The notes under the pieces are model-generated. The model searched no databases, was not told the DNA's origin, and saw nothing but the letters and a program-made list of their open reading frames with translations. DNA of 64,000 bases from Ramlibacter montanisoli (lineage in GTDB: Bacteria > Pseudomonadota > Gammaproteobacteria > Burkholderiales > Burkholderiaceae_C): the NCBI RefSeq assembly GCF_013087525.1, contig NZ_JABFCS010000001.1, positions 2,232,001 to 2,296,000 of the forward strand, read 5' to 3'. Shown in pieces: positions 52,596-63,761 of the stretch. The number at the start of each line of letters is the position of its first letter. Positions within the stretch are counted from its first letter, which is position 1. A program made the position numbers and the translations under genes.

Positions 52596-54272
52596 ATGAC
52601 ACAAGAAGAGATCCTGGCGCAGTACGGACCCCGCGAAGCGATGGAATACGACGTGGTGGTGGTCGGCGGCGGGCCCGGCGGGCTGGCCACGGCGATCCAC
52701 CTGAAGCAGATCGCCGCGCAGGAAGGCAAGGAAGTCTCGGTGGTCGTGCTCGAGAAGGGCTCCGAGCCCGGCGCGCACATCCTGTCGGGCGCCATCATCG
52801 ACCCGATCGCGATCGACGAGCTGTTTCCCGACTGGAAGGAAAAGGGTGCCCCGCTGAACCAGCCGGTCACCGAGGACATCTTCCTGTTCCTGGGCGAGAA
52901 CGGCGGCAGCCGGGTGCCCAACTTCCTGCTGCCGAACAACTTCGGCAACCACGGCAACTACATCGTCAGCCTGGCCAACGTCACGCGCTGGATGGCGCAG
53001 CAGGCCGAGGCGCTGGGCGTGGAGATCTTCCCCGGTTTCCCCGCGGCCGAGGTCCTCTACAACGAGGACGGTTCGGTCAAGGGCGTGGCCACCGGCAACA
53101 TGGGCATCGGCAAGGACGGCCAGCCCACCGACAACTTCCAGCTCGGGATGGAACTGCACGCGAAGTACACGATCTTCGCCGAGGGCTCGCGCGGCCACCT
53201 GGGCCGCCAGCTGATCGCCCGCTACAAGCTCGACGCCGACCGCGATCCGCAGAGCTACAGCATCGGCATCAAGGAAGTGTGGGAAATCGATCCCTCGCGC
53301 CACACGCCCGGCCTGGCGCTGCACAGCGCCGGCTGGCCGCTGGACGAGATGACCTACGGCGGCTCCTTCATGTACCACCTGGAGGACAACCAGGTCGCGA
53401 TCGGCTTCGTGGTCGGACTGGACTATTCCAATCCCTACCTGTCGCCCTTCGAGGAGTTCCAGCGCTTCAAGACGCACCCCAACATCCGCTGGTACTTCGA
53501 CGCCGGCAAGCCCAAGCGCCTGGGCTACGGCGCGCGGGCGCTCACCGTGGGCGGCCTGCTGTCGCTGCCCAAGACCGTGTTCCCGGGCGGCGCGCTGGTC
53601 GGCTGCGACGCCGGCTACCTGAACGCCTCGCGCATCAAGGGCAGCCATGCGGCCATGAAGACCGGCATGCTGGCCGCGCGCGCGGCCTTCGATGCGCTGA
53701 TGGCGGGGCGCCAGCACGACGAGCTCACGGCCTACCCGGAAGCCTTCGAGAATTCCTGGCTGTACACCGAGCTGAACAAGGCGCGCAACTTCAAGACCTG
53801 GTTCAAGAAGGGCCGCTCGGTGGCGACCTTCATGACCGGCATCGAGCAGTTCGTGCTGCGCGGAAGCATCCCCTGGACGCTGCACCGCGACCGGCCCGAC
53901 CACACTTACCTGAAGCCGGCGGCGCAGTGCAAGCCGATCGCCTATCCCAAGCCCGACGGCAAGCTGACCTTCGACCGGCTCTCCTCGGTGTTCATCTCGA
54001 ACACCAACCACGAGGAGAACCAGCCGGCGCACCTGACGCTCAAGGACGCCTCGGTCCCGGTCAACGTGAACCTGCAGAAGTACGCCGGCCCCGAGAGCCG
54101 CTACTGCCCGGCCGGCGTGTACGAGTTCGTGGAGGAAGGCGGCAGCCCGCGCCTGCAGATCAACGCGCAGAACTGCGTGCACTGCAAGACCTGCGACATC
54201 AAGGACCCGACGCAGAACATCGTCTGGGTCACGCCCGAAGGCGGCGGCGGGCCGAACTACACGAACATGTAG
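52596..54272 (+). CDS. Electron-transfer flavoprotein-ubiquinone oxidoreductase
   Basis: A 558-residue intact inner-membrane enzyme. It passes electrons from ETF, and so from acyl-CoA dehydrogenases, to ubiquinone. The N-terminal FAD motif is YDVVVVGGGPGGLATAIHLK. Further on, VSLANVTRWMAQQAEALGVE and GYLNASRIKGSHAAMKTGML are typical. The C-terminal 4Fe-4S domain has cysteines in RYCPAGVYE and AQNCVHCKTCDIKDP. The ATG at 52596 is preceded by GAGACCC. It stands alone. Confidence 0.95.
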   Translation: MTQEEILAQYGPREAMEYDVVVVGGGPGGLATAIHLKQIAAQEGKEVSVVVLEKGSEPGAHILSGAIIDPIAIDELFPDWKEKGAPLNQPVTEDIFLFLGENGGSRVPNFLLPNNFGNHGNYIVSLANVTRWMAQQAEALGVEIFPGFPAAEVLYNEDGSVKGVATGNMGIGKDGQPTDNFQLGMELHAKYTIFAEGSRGHLGRQLIARYKLDADRDPQSYSIGIKEVWEIDPSRHTPGLALHSAGWPLDEMTYGGSFMYHLEDNQVAIGFVVGLDYSNPYLSPFEEFQRFKTHPNIRWYFDAGKPKRLGYGARALTVGGLLSLPKTVFPGGALVGCDAGYLNASRIKGSHAAMKTGMLAARAAFDALMAGRQHDELTAYPEAFENSWLYTELNKARNFKTWFKKGRSVATFMTGIEQFVLRGSIPWTLHRDRPDHTYLKPAAQCKPIAYPKPDGKLTFDRLSSVFISNTNHEENQPAHLTLKDASVPVNVNLQKYAGPESRYCPAGVYEFVEEGGSPRLQINAQNCVHCKTCDIKDPTQNIVWVTPEGGGGPNYTNM

Positions 54273-54277
54273 CAATC

Positions 54278-54301
54278 GTCATCCCCGCGCAGGCGGGGAC
54301 C
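54278..54301. repeat. Short palindromic interspersed repeat, copy 1
   Basis: GTCATCCCCGCGCAGGCGGG then GACC, a 24-base palindromic element. The same core recurs at 55424 and, in the opposite orientation, at 62041. It lies between the ETF-QO stop and the TRAP operon. Confidence 0.7.
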
Positions 54302-54422
54302 CAAGGCGTTCCCGATCGTTGACAACAAGCTGACACTCCCCGTCCGTACAACCCCCGTTCCGCCCCCGCCCCACCGTCGGGCATGATCGCGGATTCGTAC
54401 CCGCCTTCCCCCAGGAGACCCC

Positions 54423-55394
54423 ATGAAGTTCACCAAGCTCTTTGCCGTGCTGTCCGCCGGCCTGCTGGCCAGCTCGCTGGCCGCCGCCCAGACGACGATG
54501 AAGATCAGCATTTCCACCTCGCAGAACTCGCACCAGGGCATCGCCATCGACACCTTCGCCAAGGAAGTCGAGAAGCGCACCAATGGCCGCTACAAGGTCC
54601 AGACCTTCTACAACGGCTCCCTGGGCGGCGAGCGCGAGTCGATCGAGGCGGTGCAGCTGGGCACGCAGGAACTGGCCTTCTCCTCCACCGGCCCGGTGCC
54701 CAACTTCGTGCCCGAGACCAAGATCCTCGACGTCCCCTTCCTGTTCCGCGACAAGGCGCATGCGCGCGCGGTGCTCGACGGCCCGATCGGCCAGGAGATG
54801 CTGCAGAAGTTCGAGTCCAAGGGCTTCAAGGCGCTGGCCTGGGCCGAGAACGGCTTCCGCCACATGACCAACAGCAAGCGCTCGGTCAACGCGCCGGAAG
54901 ACCTCAAGGGCCTGAAGATGCGCACCATGGAGAACCCGGTGCACATCGCCGCCTACAAGGGCTTCGGCATCATCACCACCCCGATGGCCTTCCCGGAAGT
55001 GTTCACGGCGCTGCAGCAGGGCACCGTGGACGGCCAGGAGAACCCGCTGTCCGTGATCATCTCGGCCAAGTTCGACCAGGTGCAGAAGCACCTGTCGCTG
55101 ACCGGCCACGTGTACTCGCCGGCGATCTTCGTGATGAACAAGGCGGCCTTCGACAAGCTGTCGGCCGCCGACAAGCAGGCCTTCATCGACGCCGCCAAGG
55201 AAGGCACCAAGGCCAACCGCGCCCGCGTGGACGAGGACGACGCCAAGGGCGTGGCCGACCTGCGCGCCAAGGGCATGACGGTGGTGGACAATCTCGACAA
55301 GACCAAGTTCGTCAAGGCGCTGGCGCCGGTGAACGCGGAGTTCGAGAAGCAGTTCGGCAAGGCCGCGCTGGACAAGATCCGCAACCACAAGTGA
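54423..55394 (+). CDS. TRAP transporter solute-binding protein (DctP family), second system
   Basis: A 323-residue periplasmic protein: signal MKFTKLFAVLSAGLLASSLA with cleavage at AAAQ. DctP features include SQNSHQGIAIDTFAKEVEKR, GGERESIEAVQLGTQELAF, DVPFLFRDKAHARAVLDG and the ligand-binding arginine region PEDLKGLKMRTMENPVHIAA. It presents its substrate to the DctQ/DctM pair at 55.5-57.3 kb. A GGAG-type site (CCAGGAGACCCC) precedes the ATG. Confidence 0.92.
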   Translation: MKFTKLFAVLSAGLLASSLAAAQTTMKISISTSQNSHQGIAIDTFAKEVEKRTNGRYKVQTFYNGSLGGERESIEAVQLGTQELAFSSTGPVPNFVPETKILDVPFLFRDKAHARAVLDGPIGQEMLQKFESKGFKALAWAENGFRHMTNSKRSVNAPEDLKGLKMRTMENPVHIAAYKGFGIITTPMAFPEVFTALQQGTVDGQENPLSVIISAKFDQVQKHLSLTGHVYSPAIFVMNKAAFDKLSAADKQAFIDAAKEGTKANRARVDEDDAKGVADLRAKGMTVVDNLDKTKFVKALAPVNAEFEKQFGKAALDKIRNHK

Positions 55395-55423
55395 CGTGCG
55401 TCGCGCGCCGCGCGGCATCGCAT

Positions 55424-55447
55424 GTCATCCCCGCGCAGGCGGGGATC
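55424..55447. repeat. Short palindromic interspersed repeat, copy 2
   Basis: GTCATCCCCGCGCAGGCGGG then GATC, identical in its core to the copy at 54278. It lies in the gap between dctP and dctQ and could weaken downstream transcription, so that more binding protein is made than permease. Confidence 0.7.
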
Positions 55448-55497
55448 CTGGGAGGCCCGCGCACCGCGGGCCTTTTCACGCTGAGAACGAGGTGCCC

Positions 55498-55992
55498 GTG
55501 AAAGAAACCTTCCTGCGCATCGAGCGCTTCACCAGCGGCGTGGCCCTGGCCGGCGCCTGCCTGATGCTCGTCATCGCCAGTGCGCTGGCGATGTTCCAGA
55601 TCGTCACCCGCTTCGTGCTGGAGCAGCCGGCGGAGTGGACCGAGATCCTGATCCGCCTGTCGCTGATCTGGATGGTGTTCCTCGGCATCCCCATCGCTTT
55701 CCGGCAGGGCGCGATGGTCAGCGTGGACGTGCTCTATCGCGTGATCCGCCCGCGCGGCCGGCGCGTGCTGGACTGGGCGGTGGCCCTGGCCTCGCTCGCC
55801 CTGATCCTCGTCATCCTCTGGTGGGGCTGGGACTACGCTGTGCGAGGCCAGGTGCAGTCGATGGCGGGCCTGGAGTCCATCTCGATGTTCTGGGGCTACC
55901 TCGCGCTGCCCGTCGGTGCCCTCTTCTGCATCCTCGGGATCGTCGGCAACCTGCTCGATCCGCAGCGCCACGAACTGGAGACCGCGCAATGA
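55498..55992 (+). CDS. TRAP transporter small permease (DctQ family), second system
   Basis: A 164-residue membrane protein with four spans, for example GACLMLVIASALAMFQIVTR. EWTEILIRLSLIWMVFLGIP is the DctQ motif. GTG at 55498 is used; a GTG at 55492 also fits. Its stop overlaps the dctM start (ATGA). Confidence 0.88.
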   Translation: MKETFLRIERFTSGVALAGACLMLVIASALAMFQIVTRFVLEQPAEWTEILIRLSLIWMVFLGIPIAFRQGAMVSVDVLYRVIRPRGRRVLDWAVALASLALILVILWWGWDYAVRGQVQSMAGLESISMFWGYLALPVGALFCILGIVGNLLDPQRHELETAQ

Positions 55993-57265
55993 CCACCGCC
56001 ATGCTCGCCACCATGGTGCTGTGCTTCGCGCTCAGCGTCTCGGTCGCCGTTTCCATCGGGCTGGCGTCCCTGGTCGGGATCCAGGCCAGCAACGCCCACA
56101 TGCTGATCTCCGTCAAGGAGATGTTCAACGCCATCAACAAGTTTCCGCTGGCGGCCATCCCCTTCTTCATCCTGGCCGGCAACCTGATGGAAACCGGCGG
56201 AATCTCGCGCCGCCTCGTGGAATTCGCCAAGAGCATCGTCGGCGGCGTGCAGGGCGGCCTGCCCATGACCTGCGTGCTGACCTGCATGATCTTCGCGGCG
56301 GTGTCCGGGTCTTCGGTGGCGACGACCTTCGCCATCGGCGCCATCCTGATCCCGGCGCTGATCAAGCACGGCTACCCCACCAGCTACGCCGCGGCGCTGC
56401 AGGCGACCAGCGCGGAGCTGGGCGTGATCATCCGCCCTCGATCCCGATGATCCTGTACGGCGTGAGCGCCGAAGTCTCCATCGGGGAACTGTTCATCGCC
56501 GGCTTCGGCCCGGGGCTGCTGATCGGCGGCGCGCTGATGGTGTTCGTGTGGATCTGGTGCAAGTGGAAGGGCTGGGGCAAGAACGACGGCGACGGCCGCC
56601 TGCCCTTCGGCCGCGCCTTCCTGCAGGCCGGCTGGGCGCTGCTGATGCCGGTGATCATCCTGGGCGGCATCTACGGCGGCATCTTCACGCCGACCGAGGC
56701 TTCGGCGGTGGCCGTGTTCTACGCGCTGGTGGTCGGGGTGTTCGTCTACCGCGAGATCGGCGTGCGCGACCTCTACATGATCCTGCGCAAGTCGGTGATC
56801 TCCTCGGCGGTGATCATGTTCATCATCGCCAACGCGGGGCTGTTCGCCTTCCTGATCACGCGCGCGGGCGTGCCGGAAGCGATCGGCATCTGGCTGCAGG
56901 ACGTGCTGAAGAGCCCGGCGATGTTCCTGCTGGGCGTGAACGCGGCGCTGTTCATCATCGGCATGTTCATCGAGACCAGCGCCTCCATCATCGTGCTGGC
57001 GCCCATCCTGGCACCGGTGGCGATCCACTTCGGCATCGACCCGGTGCACTTCGGGCTGGTGATGGTGGTCAACCTCGCGCTGGGCATGATCACGCCGCCC
57101 TTCGGCGTGAACCTGTTCGCCGCCTGCACGGTGGCCAAGATCTCGCTCGACCGGATCATCACGCAGCTCGTTCCCTTCGTGCTGGTGGTGCTGGCCTGCC
57201 TGATGGTGATCACCTACGTGCCTTCGCTGTCGCTGGGACTGCGCGACCTGGTCTACGCGAAATGA
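55989..57265 (+). CDS. TRAP transporter large permease (DctM family), second system, frameshifted
   Basis: About 426 residues. The first part (MLATMVLCFALSVSVAVSIG, then AAVSGSSVATTFAIGAILIP) ends at AELGVIIP. There a C run is one base short, near 56436, and the family motif PPSIPMILYGVSAEVSI appears in the next frame. The rest (TPTEASAVAVFYALVVGVFV, FGLVMVVNLALGMITPPFGV) runs to 57265. Both parts together are a complete DctM. It is the last gene of the TRAP operon. Confidence 0.9.
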
Positions 57266-57273
57266 CGATGGGC

Positions 57274-57279
57274 TAGAAT
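57274..57279 (+). promoter_or_regulatory. Candidate -10 element of the glycine cleavage operon
   Basis: TAGAAT lies 12 bases before the riboswitch aptamer and 7 bases after the dctM stop. The -35 would then fall in the end of dctM; no good match to TTGACA is visible there. Confidence 0.35.
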
Positions 57280-57288
57280 CCCGGCCGT

Positions 57289-57484
57289 CAGGAGAGAGCA
57301 TCGCTTCGAGCGAAGCCGCCGAAGGCGCAGGCGCACAGCCGAACGCTCAGGCACCAAGGACTGGCAAACGCCCCGCTCGCCGGGGCGTCACCTTGCTGGA
57401 GAGAGGCGGCTGCGGATGAGCAGTCACCCACCGAAGGAGCAAGCCCCCGCAAAGGGTGAATCTCTCAGGTAAAGCGGACAGCAC
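57289..57484 (+). ncRNA. Tandem glycine riboswitch upstream of gcvT
   Basis: Two glycine aptamers in tandem. The first runs from GGAGAGAGCATCG through GCCGAAGGCGCA and CGAACGCTCAGGCACCAAGG. The second runs from CTGGAGAGAGGCGGC through CACCGAAGGAGCAAGCCC, GAATCTCTCAGGTAAAGCGG and ACAGC. These are the conserved parts of the gcvT-type riboswitch. It should raise expression of gcvT-gcvH-gcvP when glycine is plentiful. A 7-bp hairpin (CCATCGT/ACGATGG) at 57496-57513, just before the gcvT ribosome-binding site, is the likely expression platform. Confidence 0.93.
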
Positions 57485-57535
57485 GGGCCCGCCGCCCATC
57501 GTGTGTACGATGGCCTTCAGCCTGTTGGAGCCCGC

Positions 57536-58690
57536 GTGTCCGCCCCTCAAGAAGAGCTTCAGAAGACACCCCTGCATGCCCTGCACCTGGAACTGGGTGC
57601 GCGCATGGTCCCGTTCGCCGGCCATGCCATGCCGGTGCAATATCCCGCCGGCCTGATGGCCGAGCACCACCACACGCGCGCCAGTGCCGGCCTGTTCGAC
57701 GTCTCGCACATGGGCCAGCTGCGCCTGGTGGGTCCCGATGCCGCCGCGGCCTTCGAGACCCTGATGCCGGTGGACGTGATCGACCTGGCGCCGGGCAAAC
57801 AGCGCTACGGCCTGCTGCTCACCGACGAAGGCACGATCATCGACGACCTGATGTTCGTCAACCGCGGCAGCGACCTGTTCGTGATCGTCAACGGCGCCTG
57901 CAAGGTCGGCGACATCCAGCACATGCAGGACCGCATCGGCAGCCGCTGCCAGGTCATCCCCATGCCGGAGCGCGGCCTGCTCGCACTGCAAGGGCCGAAG
58001 GCGGTCGATGCCCTGAAGCGGCTGGTGCCCGGCGTGGAGAAGCTGGTGTTCATGACCGGCGCCGGCTTCCAGTGGAAGGGCGTGGACCTGTTCATCACCC
58101 GCAGCGGCTACACCGGCGAGGACGGCTTCGAGATCTCCATCCCCGGCATGCAGGCCGAAACCTTCGCGCGCGAACTGCTCGCGCAGCCGGAGGTGAAGCC
58201 GGTCGGCCTGGGCGCGCGCAACTCGCTGCGCCTGGAAGCGGGCCTGTGCCTGTACGGCAACGACATCGACACGACCACCACGCCGGTGGAAGCGGCGCTG
58301 AACTGGGCGATCCAGAAGGTGCGGCGCACCGGCGGCGCGCGCGCCGGCGGCTTCCCCGGCGCGGCCAAGGTGCTGGCGCAGCTGGATGGCAGCGAGGCGC
58401 TCACGCGCAAGCGCGTGGGCCTGGTGGCGCTGGAGCGCGTGCCCGTCCGCGAACACACCGAACTGCACGACGCACACGGCATGGGCAGCCAGGCCATGCG
58501 CGTCGGCGAGGTCACCAGCGGCCTGCTGGGGCCCACGGTGGACCGGCCGATCGCCATGGGCTACGTCCCGCCGAAGCTGGCAACGCCCGGCACCCGCCTG
58601 CAGGCGATCGTGCGCGGCAAGCCCGTGCCCATGGAAGTGAGCGCCATGCCCTTCGTCCCCAACCGTTACTACCGCGGCCCGGCCGCCTGA
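57536..58690 (+). CDS. gcvT: Aminomethyltransferase (glycine cleavage T protein)
   Basis: A 384-residue folate-dependent enzyme of the glycine cleavage complex. It releases ammonia and methylene-tetrahydrofolate from the aminomethyl-lipoyl H protein. Motifs: VPFAGHAMPVQYPAGLMAEH, AGLFDVSHMGQLRLVG, SGYTGEDGFEISIP and GLGARNSLRLEAGLCLYGND. The start is a GTG at 57536 with GGAG nine bases upstream. The first gene of gcvTHP. Confidence 0.94.
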   Translation: MSAPQEELQKTPLHALHLELGARMVPFAGHAMPVQYPAGLMAEHHHTRASAGLFDVSHMGQLRLVGPDAAAAFETLMPVDVIDLAPGKQRYGLLLTDEGTIIDDLMFVNRGSDLFVIVNGACKVGDIQHMQDRIGSRCQVIPMPERGLLALQGPKAVDALKRLVPGVEKLVFMTGAGFQWKGVDLFITRSGYTGEDGFEISIPGMQAETFARELLAQPEVKPVGLGARNSLRLEAGLCLYGNDIDTTTTPVEAALNWAIQKVRRTGGARAGGFPGAAKVLAQLDGSEALTRKRVGLVALERVPVREHTELHDAHGMGSQAMRVGEVTSGLLGPTVDRPIAMGYVPPKLATPGTRLQAIVRGKPVPMEVSAMPFVPNRYYRGPAA

Positions 58691-58704
58691 GCAAAGGAGC
58701 AACC

Positions 58705-59082
58705 ATGACCGTCAAGTACACGCCCGAGCACGAGTGGGTCCAGCTGGAGGACCACGAATACGCGGTGGTGGGCATCACGCTGCATGCGCAGGACGCGCTG
58801 GGCGACGTGGTGTTCGTGGACCTGCCCGAAGTCGGCAAGGTCTACCAGAAGGGCGAAGTGGCCGGCGTGGTGGAATCGGTCAAGGCCGCGGCCGACGTGT
58901 ACATGCCGATCGCCGGCGAGGTCACGGAAGTGAACGAGGACCTGCGCGCCGACCCGTCGATGGCCAACAAGGACCCGATGGGCAGCGGGTGGTTCTTCAA
59001 GATCCTGATCAAGGACATGGCGGAATTCGACGTGCTGATGGACGAGCCGGATTACTCCAAGTTCGTCAAGGCGAACGCCTGA
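58705..59082 (+). CDS. gcvH: Glycine cleavage H protein
   Basis: A 125-residue lipoyl carrier. The lipoylated lysine is in AGVVESVKAAADVYMPIAGE (ESVKA). KYTPEHEWVQLEDHEYAVVG and GSGWFFKILIKDMAEF are typical of the family. AAAGGAGCAACC precedes the ATG. It shuttles the aminomethyl group between the P, T and L proteins. Confidence 0.95.
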   Translation: MTVKYTPEHEWVQLEDHEYAVVGITLHAQDALGDVVFVDLPEVGKVYQKGEVAGVVESVKAAADVYMPIAGEVTEVNEDLRADPSMANKDPMGSGWFFKILIKDMAEFDVLMDEPDYSKFVKANA

Positions 59083-59144
59083 CGCCCGCTGCGCGGGCAT
59101 GACCCCCGCGCCTGCGGCAAAGTCATTTGTCATCGAAAGTCTGA

Positions 59145-62038
<2,894 letters not shown>

Positions 62039-62040
62039 CC

Positions 62041-62062
62041 GTCCCGCCTTCGCGGGGATGAC
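62041..62062. repeat. Short palindromic interspersed repeat, copy 3 (inverted)
   Basis: GTCCCGCCTTCGCGGGGATG then AC, the reverse complement of the GTCATCCCCGCG element with one loop change. It lies between gcvP and the TauE-type gene and touches the GTG of the latter. Confidence 0.7.
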
Positions 62063-62818
62063 GTGGAACTGATCCTCGTCGTGGCCCTCGGCGCGGCCCT
62101 CGCGGGCTTCGTCCAGGGCCTTTCGGGCTTCGGCTTCGGCCTCACCGCCATGGCGCTGTGGGCCTGGACGTTGGACCCGAAGCTGGCCGCCTCGCTCGCG
62201 GTGTTCGGCGCGCTGGTCGGCCAGCTGCTCGCCGCCTTCACCGTGCGCCGCGGCTGGGACTTCAAGGCGCTGCTGCCCTTCCTGGCCGGCGGCCTGGCCG
62301 GACTGCCGCTGGGCCTCTACCTGCTGCCGCGCCTGGACGTCCCGATGTTCAAGGCGCTCCTGGGCCTGATGCTGGGGGTCGTCTGCCCGCTGATGTTCTT
62401 CGCCAGCCGGCTGCCGCGCGTGAACGGCGGCCTTGCGGGCGACACGCTGGCCGGCGCGGCCGGCGGCGTGATGGGCGGCCTGGGCGGCTTCACCGGCGTG
62501 GTGCCCACGCTGTGGTGCACGGTGCGCGGCTTCGACAAGGACCGGCAGCGCGCCATCATCCAGAACTTCAACCTGGCGATGCAGCTGGTGACCTTCGCCA
62601 GCTACCTGGCCACCGGCATCATCGAGCCCCACATGCTGCCACTGCTGGCGATCGTCGCGCCGGCCGTGGTGATCCCGGTGCTGCTGGGCACGCGCATCTA
62701 CCTGGGCATCAGCGACCTGGCCTTCCGCAAGCTGGTGCTGGGCCTGCTGGCGGCCAGCGGCGTCGCCCTGCTCGCCTCGTCCGTTCCGGTGCTGATGGCG
62801 CGCTGGAGCGGCCCATGA
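62063..62818 (+). CDS. TauE/SafE-family membrane transporter
   Basis: A 251-residue protein with about eight spans. It has LAGFVQGLSGFGFGLTAMAL near the start and GVMGGLGGFTGVVPTLWCTV in the middle, the two glycine-rich motifs of the TauE/SafE (sulfite exporter) family. The substrate is probably a small organic or sulfur anion. It starts with a GTG immediately after a palindromic repeat. Confidence 0.85.
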   Translation: MELILVVALGAALAGFVQGLSGFGFGLTAMALWAWTLDPKLAASLAVFGALVGQLLAAFTVRRGWDFKALLPFLAGGLAGLPLGLYLLPRLDVPMFKALLGLMLGVVCPLMFFASRLPRVNGGLAGDTLAGAAGGVMGGLGGFTGVVPTLWCTVRGFDKDRQRAIIQNFNLAMQLVTFASYLATGIIEPHMLPLLAIVAPAVVIPVLLGTRIYLGISDLAFRKLVLGLLAASGVALLASSVPVLMARWSGP

Positions 62819-62831
62819 GAAGTGGCGCGGC

Positions 62832-63563
62832 TCAGGCCGCCACCATCCGGTCCGCGTCTTCGCGCTCGCGCGGCCACAGCAGGCGCCGGTGCGCGTCCCT
62901 GACGGCGCGGTAGCACTCGCAGGCGCGCGCCTGCACGCCCGGGCGATCCAGCACGGTGATGTGGCCGCGGCCACAATGGACCAGGCGGCCCGCCTCCAGC
63001 CGCCCCAGCGCCTCCGACACGCTTTCCCGGCGCGCGCCCAGCATCTCGGCGACGGACTGGTGCGTGACGGCGATGTCATTGCCGGGCAGGCGGTCCATGC
63101 ACTCCAGCATGCAGCGGCAAAGGCGCTGCTCCAGGGAGTGATGCCGGTTGCACGCGGCGCCCTGCGCGATCTGCTCAATCAGCGCCTGCGTGTAGGCGAG
63201 CAGCAGGCTCCGCAACGCGGCGAAGCGGTGCCGGTCGTCGCGCACCAGGTCGACGTTCAGGCGCCAGCCCTGGCCTGCCGCAATCACGGTGGCCCGGTCG
63301 TGCGCGCCGGGCCCCGCGAGCAGCAGCGGAATGCCGACGACGCCCTCCCGGCCCGCCAGCGCAACCATCATGGTGTCGCCGTTCTCCAGCAGGGAGGAAG
63401 TCGCGGCGATGCCGCGGGTGATGAAGCAGAGGTGGCGGTCGAACGCGGCGCTTTCGCCGAACGCCAGGCCCTGCCGCAGCACGCAGGGCTGCAGGTGGGG
63501 TGCGACCTGTTCGAAATCGGGAAGGGGCAGGCTGCCGAGCAGGCCGTTGTCGCGGGGCATCAT
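62832..63563 (-). CDS. Crp/Fnr-family transcriptional regulator
   Basis: A 243-residue regulator. The N-terminal cyclic-nucleotide-like domain (LRQGLAFGESAAFDRHLCFI, VGIPLLLAGPGAHDRATVIA) lacks the FNR cysteine cluster. The C-terminal winged HTH has QSVAEMLGARRESVSEALGR as its recognition region. The start is the first of two ATGs at 63563, with GGAAGG upstream. It is divergent to an Hsp20 gene. A palindrome of the type this family binds lies between the two genes. Confidence 0.9.
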   Translation of the reverse strand: MMPRDNGLLGSLPLPDFEQVAPHLQPCVLRQGLAFGESAAFDRHLCFITRGIAATSSLLENGDTMMVALAGREGVVGIPLLLAGPGAHDRATVIAAGQGWRLNVDLVRDDRHRFAALRSLLLAYTQALIEQIAQGAACNRHHSLEQRLCRCMLECMDRLPGNDIAVTHQSVAEMLGARRESVSEALGRLEAGRLVHCGRGHITVLDRPGVQARACECYRAVRDAHRRLLWPREREDADRMVAA

Positions 63564-63659
63564 CGTTTTCCTTCCCTGGAAGCATTCGCCTATGCGCGTT
63601 CTCAGTATGGGCTCGCCTCGGTGCGGTAACGTACGAAACTTCGGTAAACGACCCGCTTG

Positions 63660-63675
63660 CTTGACGTTCGTCAAG
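63660..63675. promoter_or_regulatory. Crp/Fnr-type palindrome between the regulator and hsp20
   Basis: CTTGACG TT CGTCAAG, a perfect palindrome with 7-base arms, of the TTGAC-N4-GTCAA type related to FNR/DNR boxes. It is about 87 bases before the Hsp20 ATG and 97 before the regulator ATG. Confidence 0.65.
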
Positions 63676-63761
63676 TCCCGCTCCCCCTGCCGCACCCCCT
63701 TGAAAGCCCGCGCGGCCGCCCCTAATTCGGGATCGCCGACGCGCTGACAAGGAGAAGGCAC

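Noticed and set aside
52581..54275. A 564-residue antisense frame opposite ETF-QO
   Set aside because: It is the antisense shadow of a well-identified intact gene.
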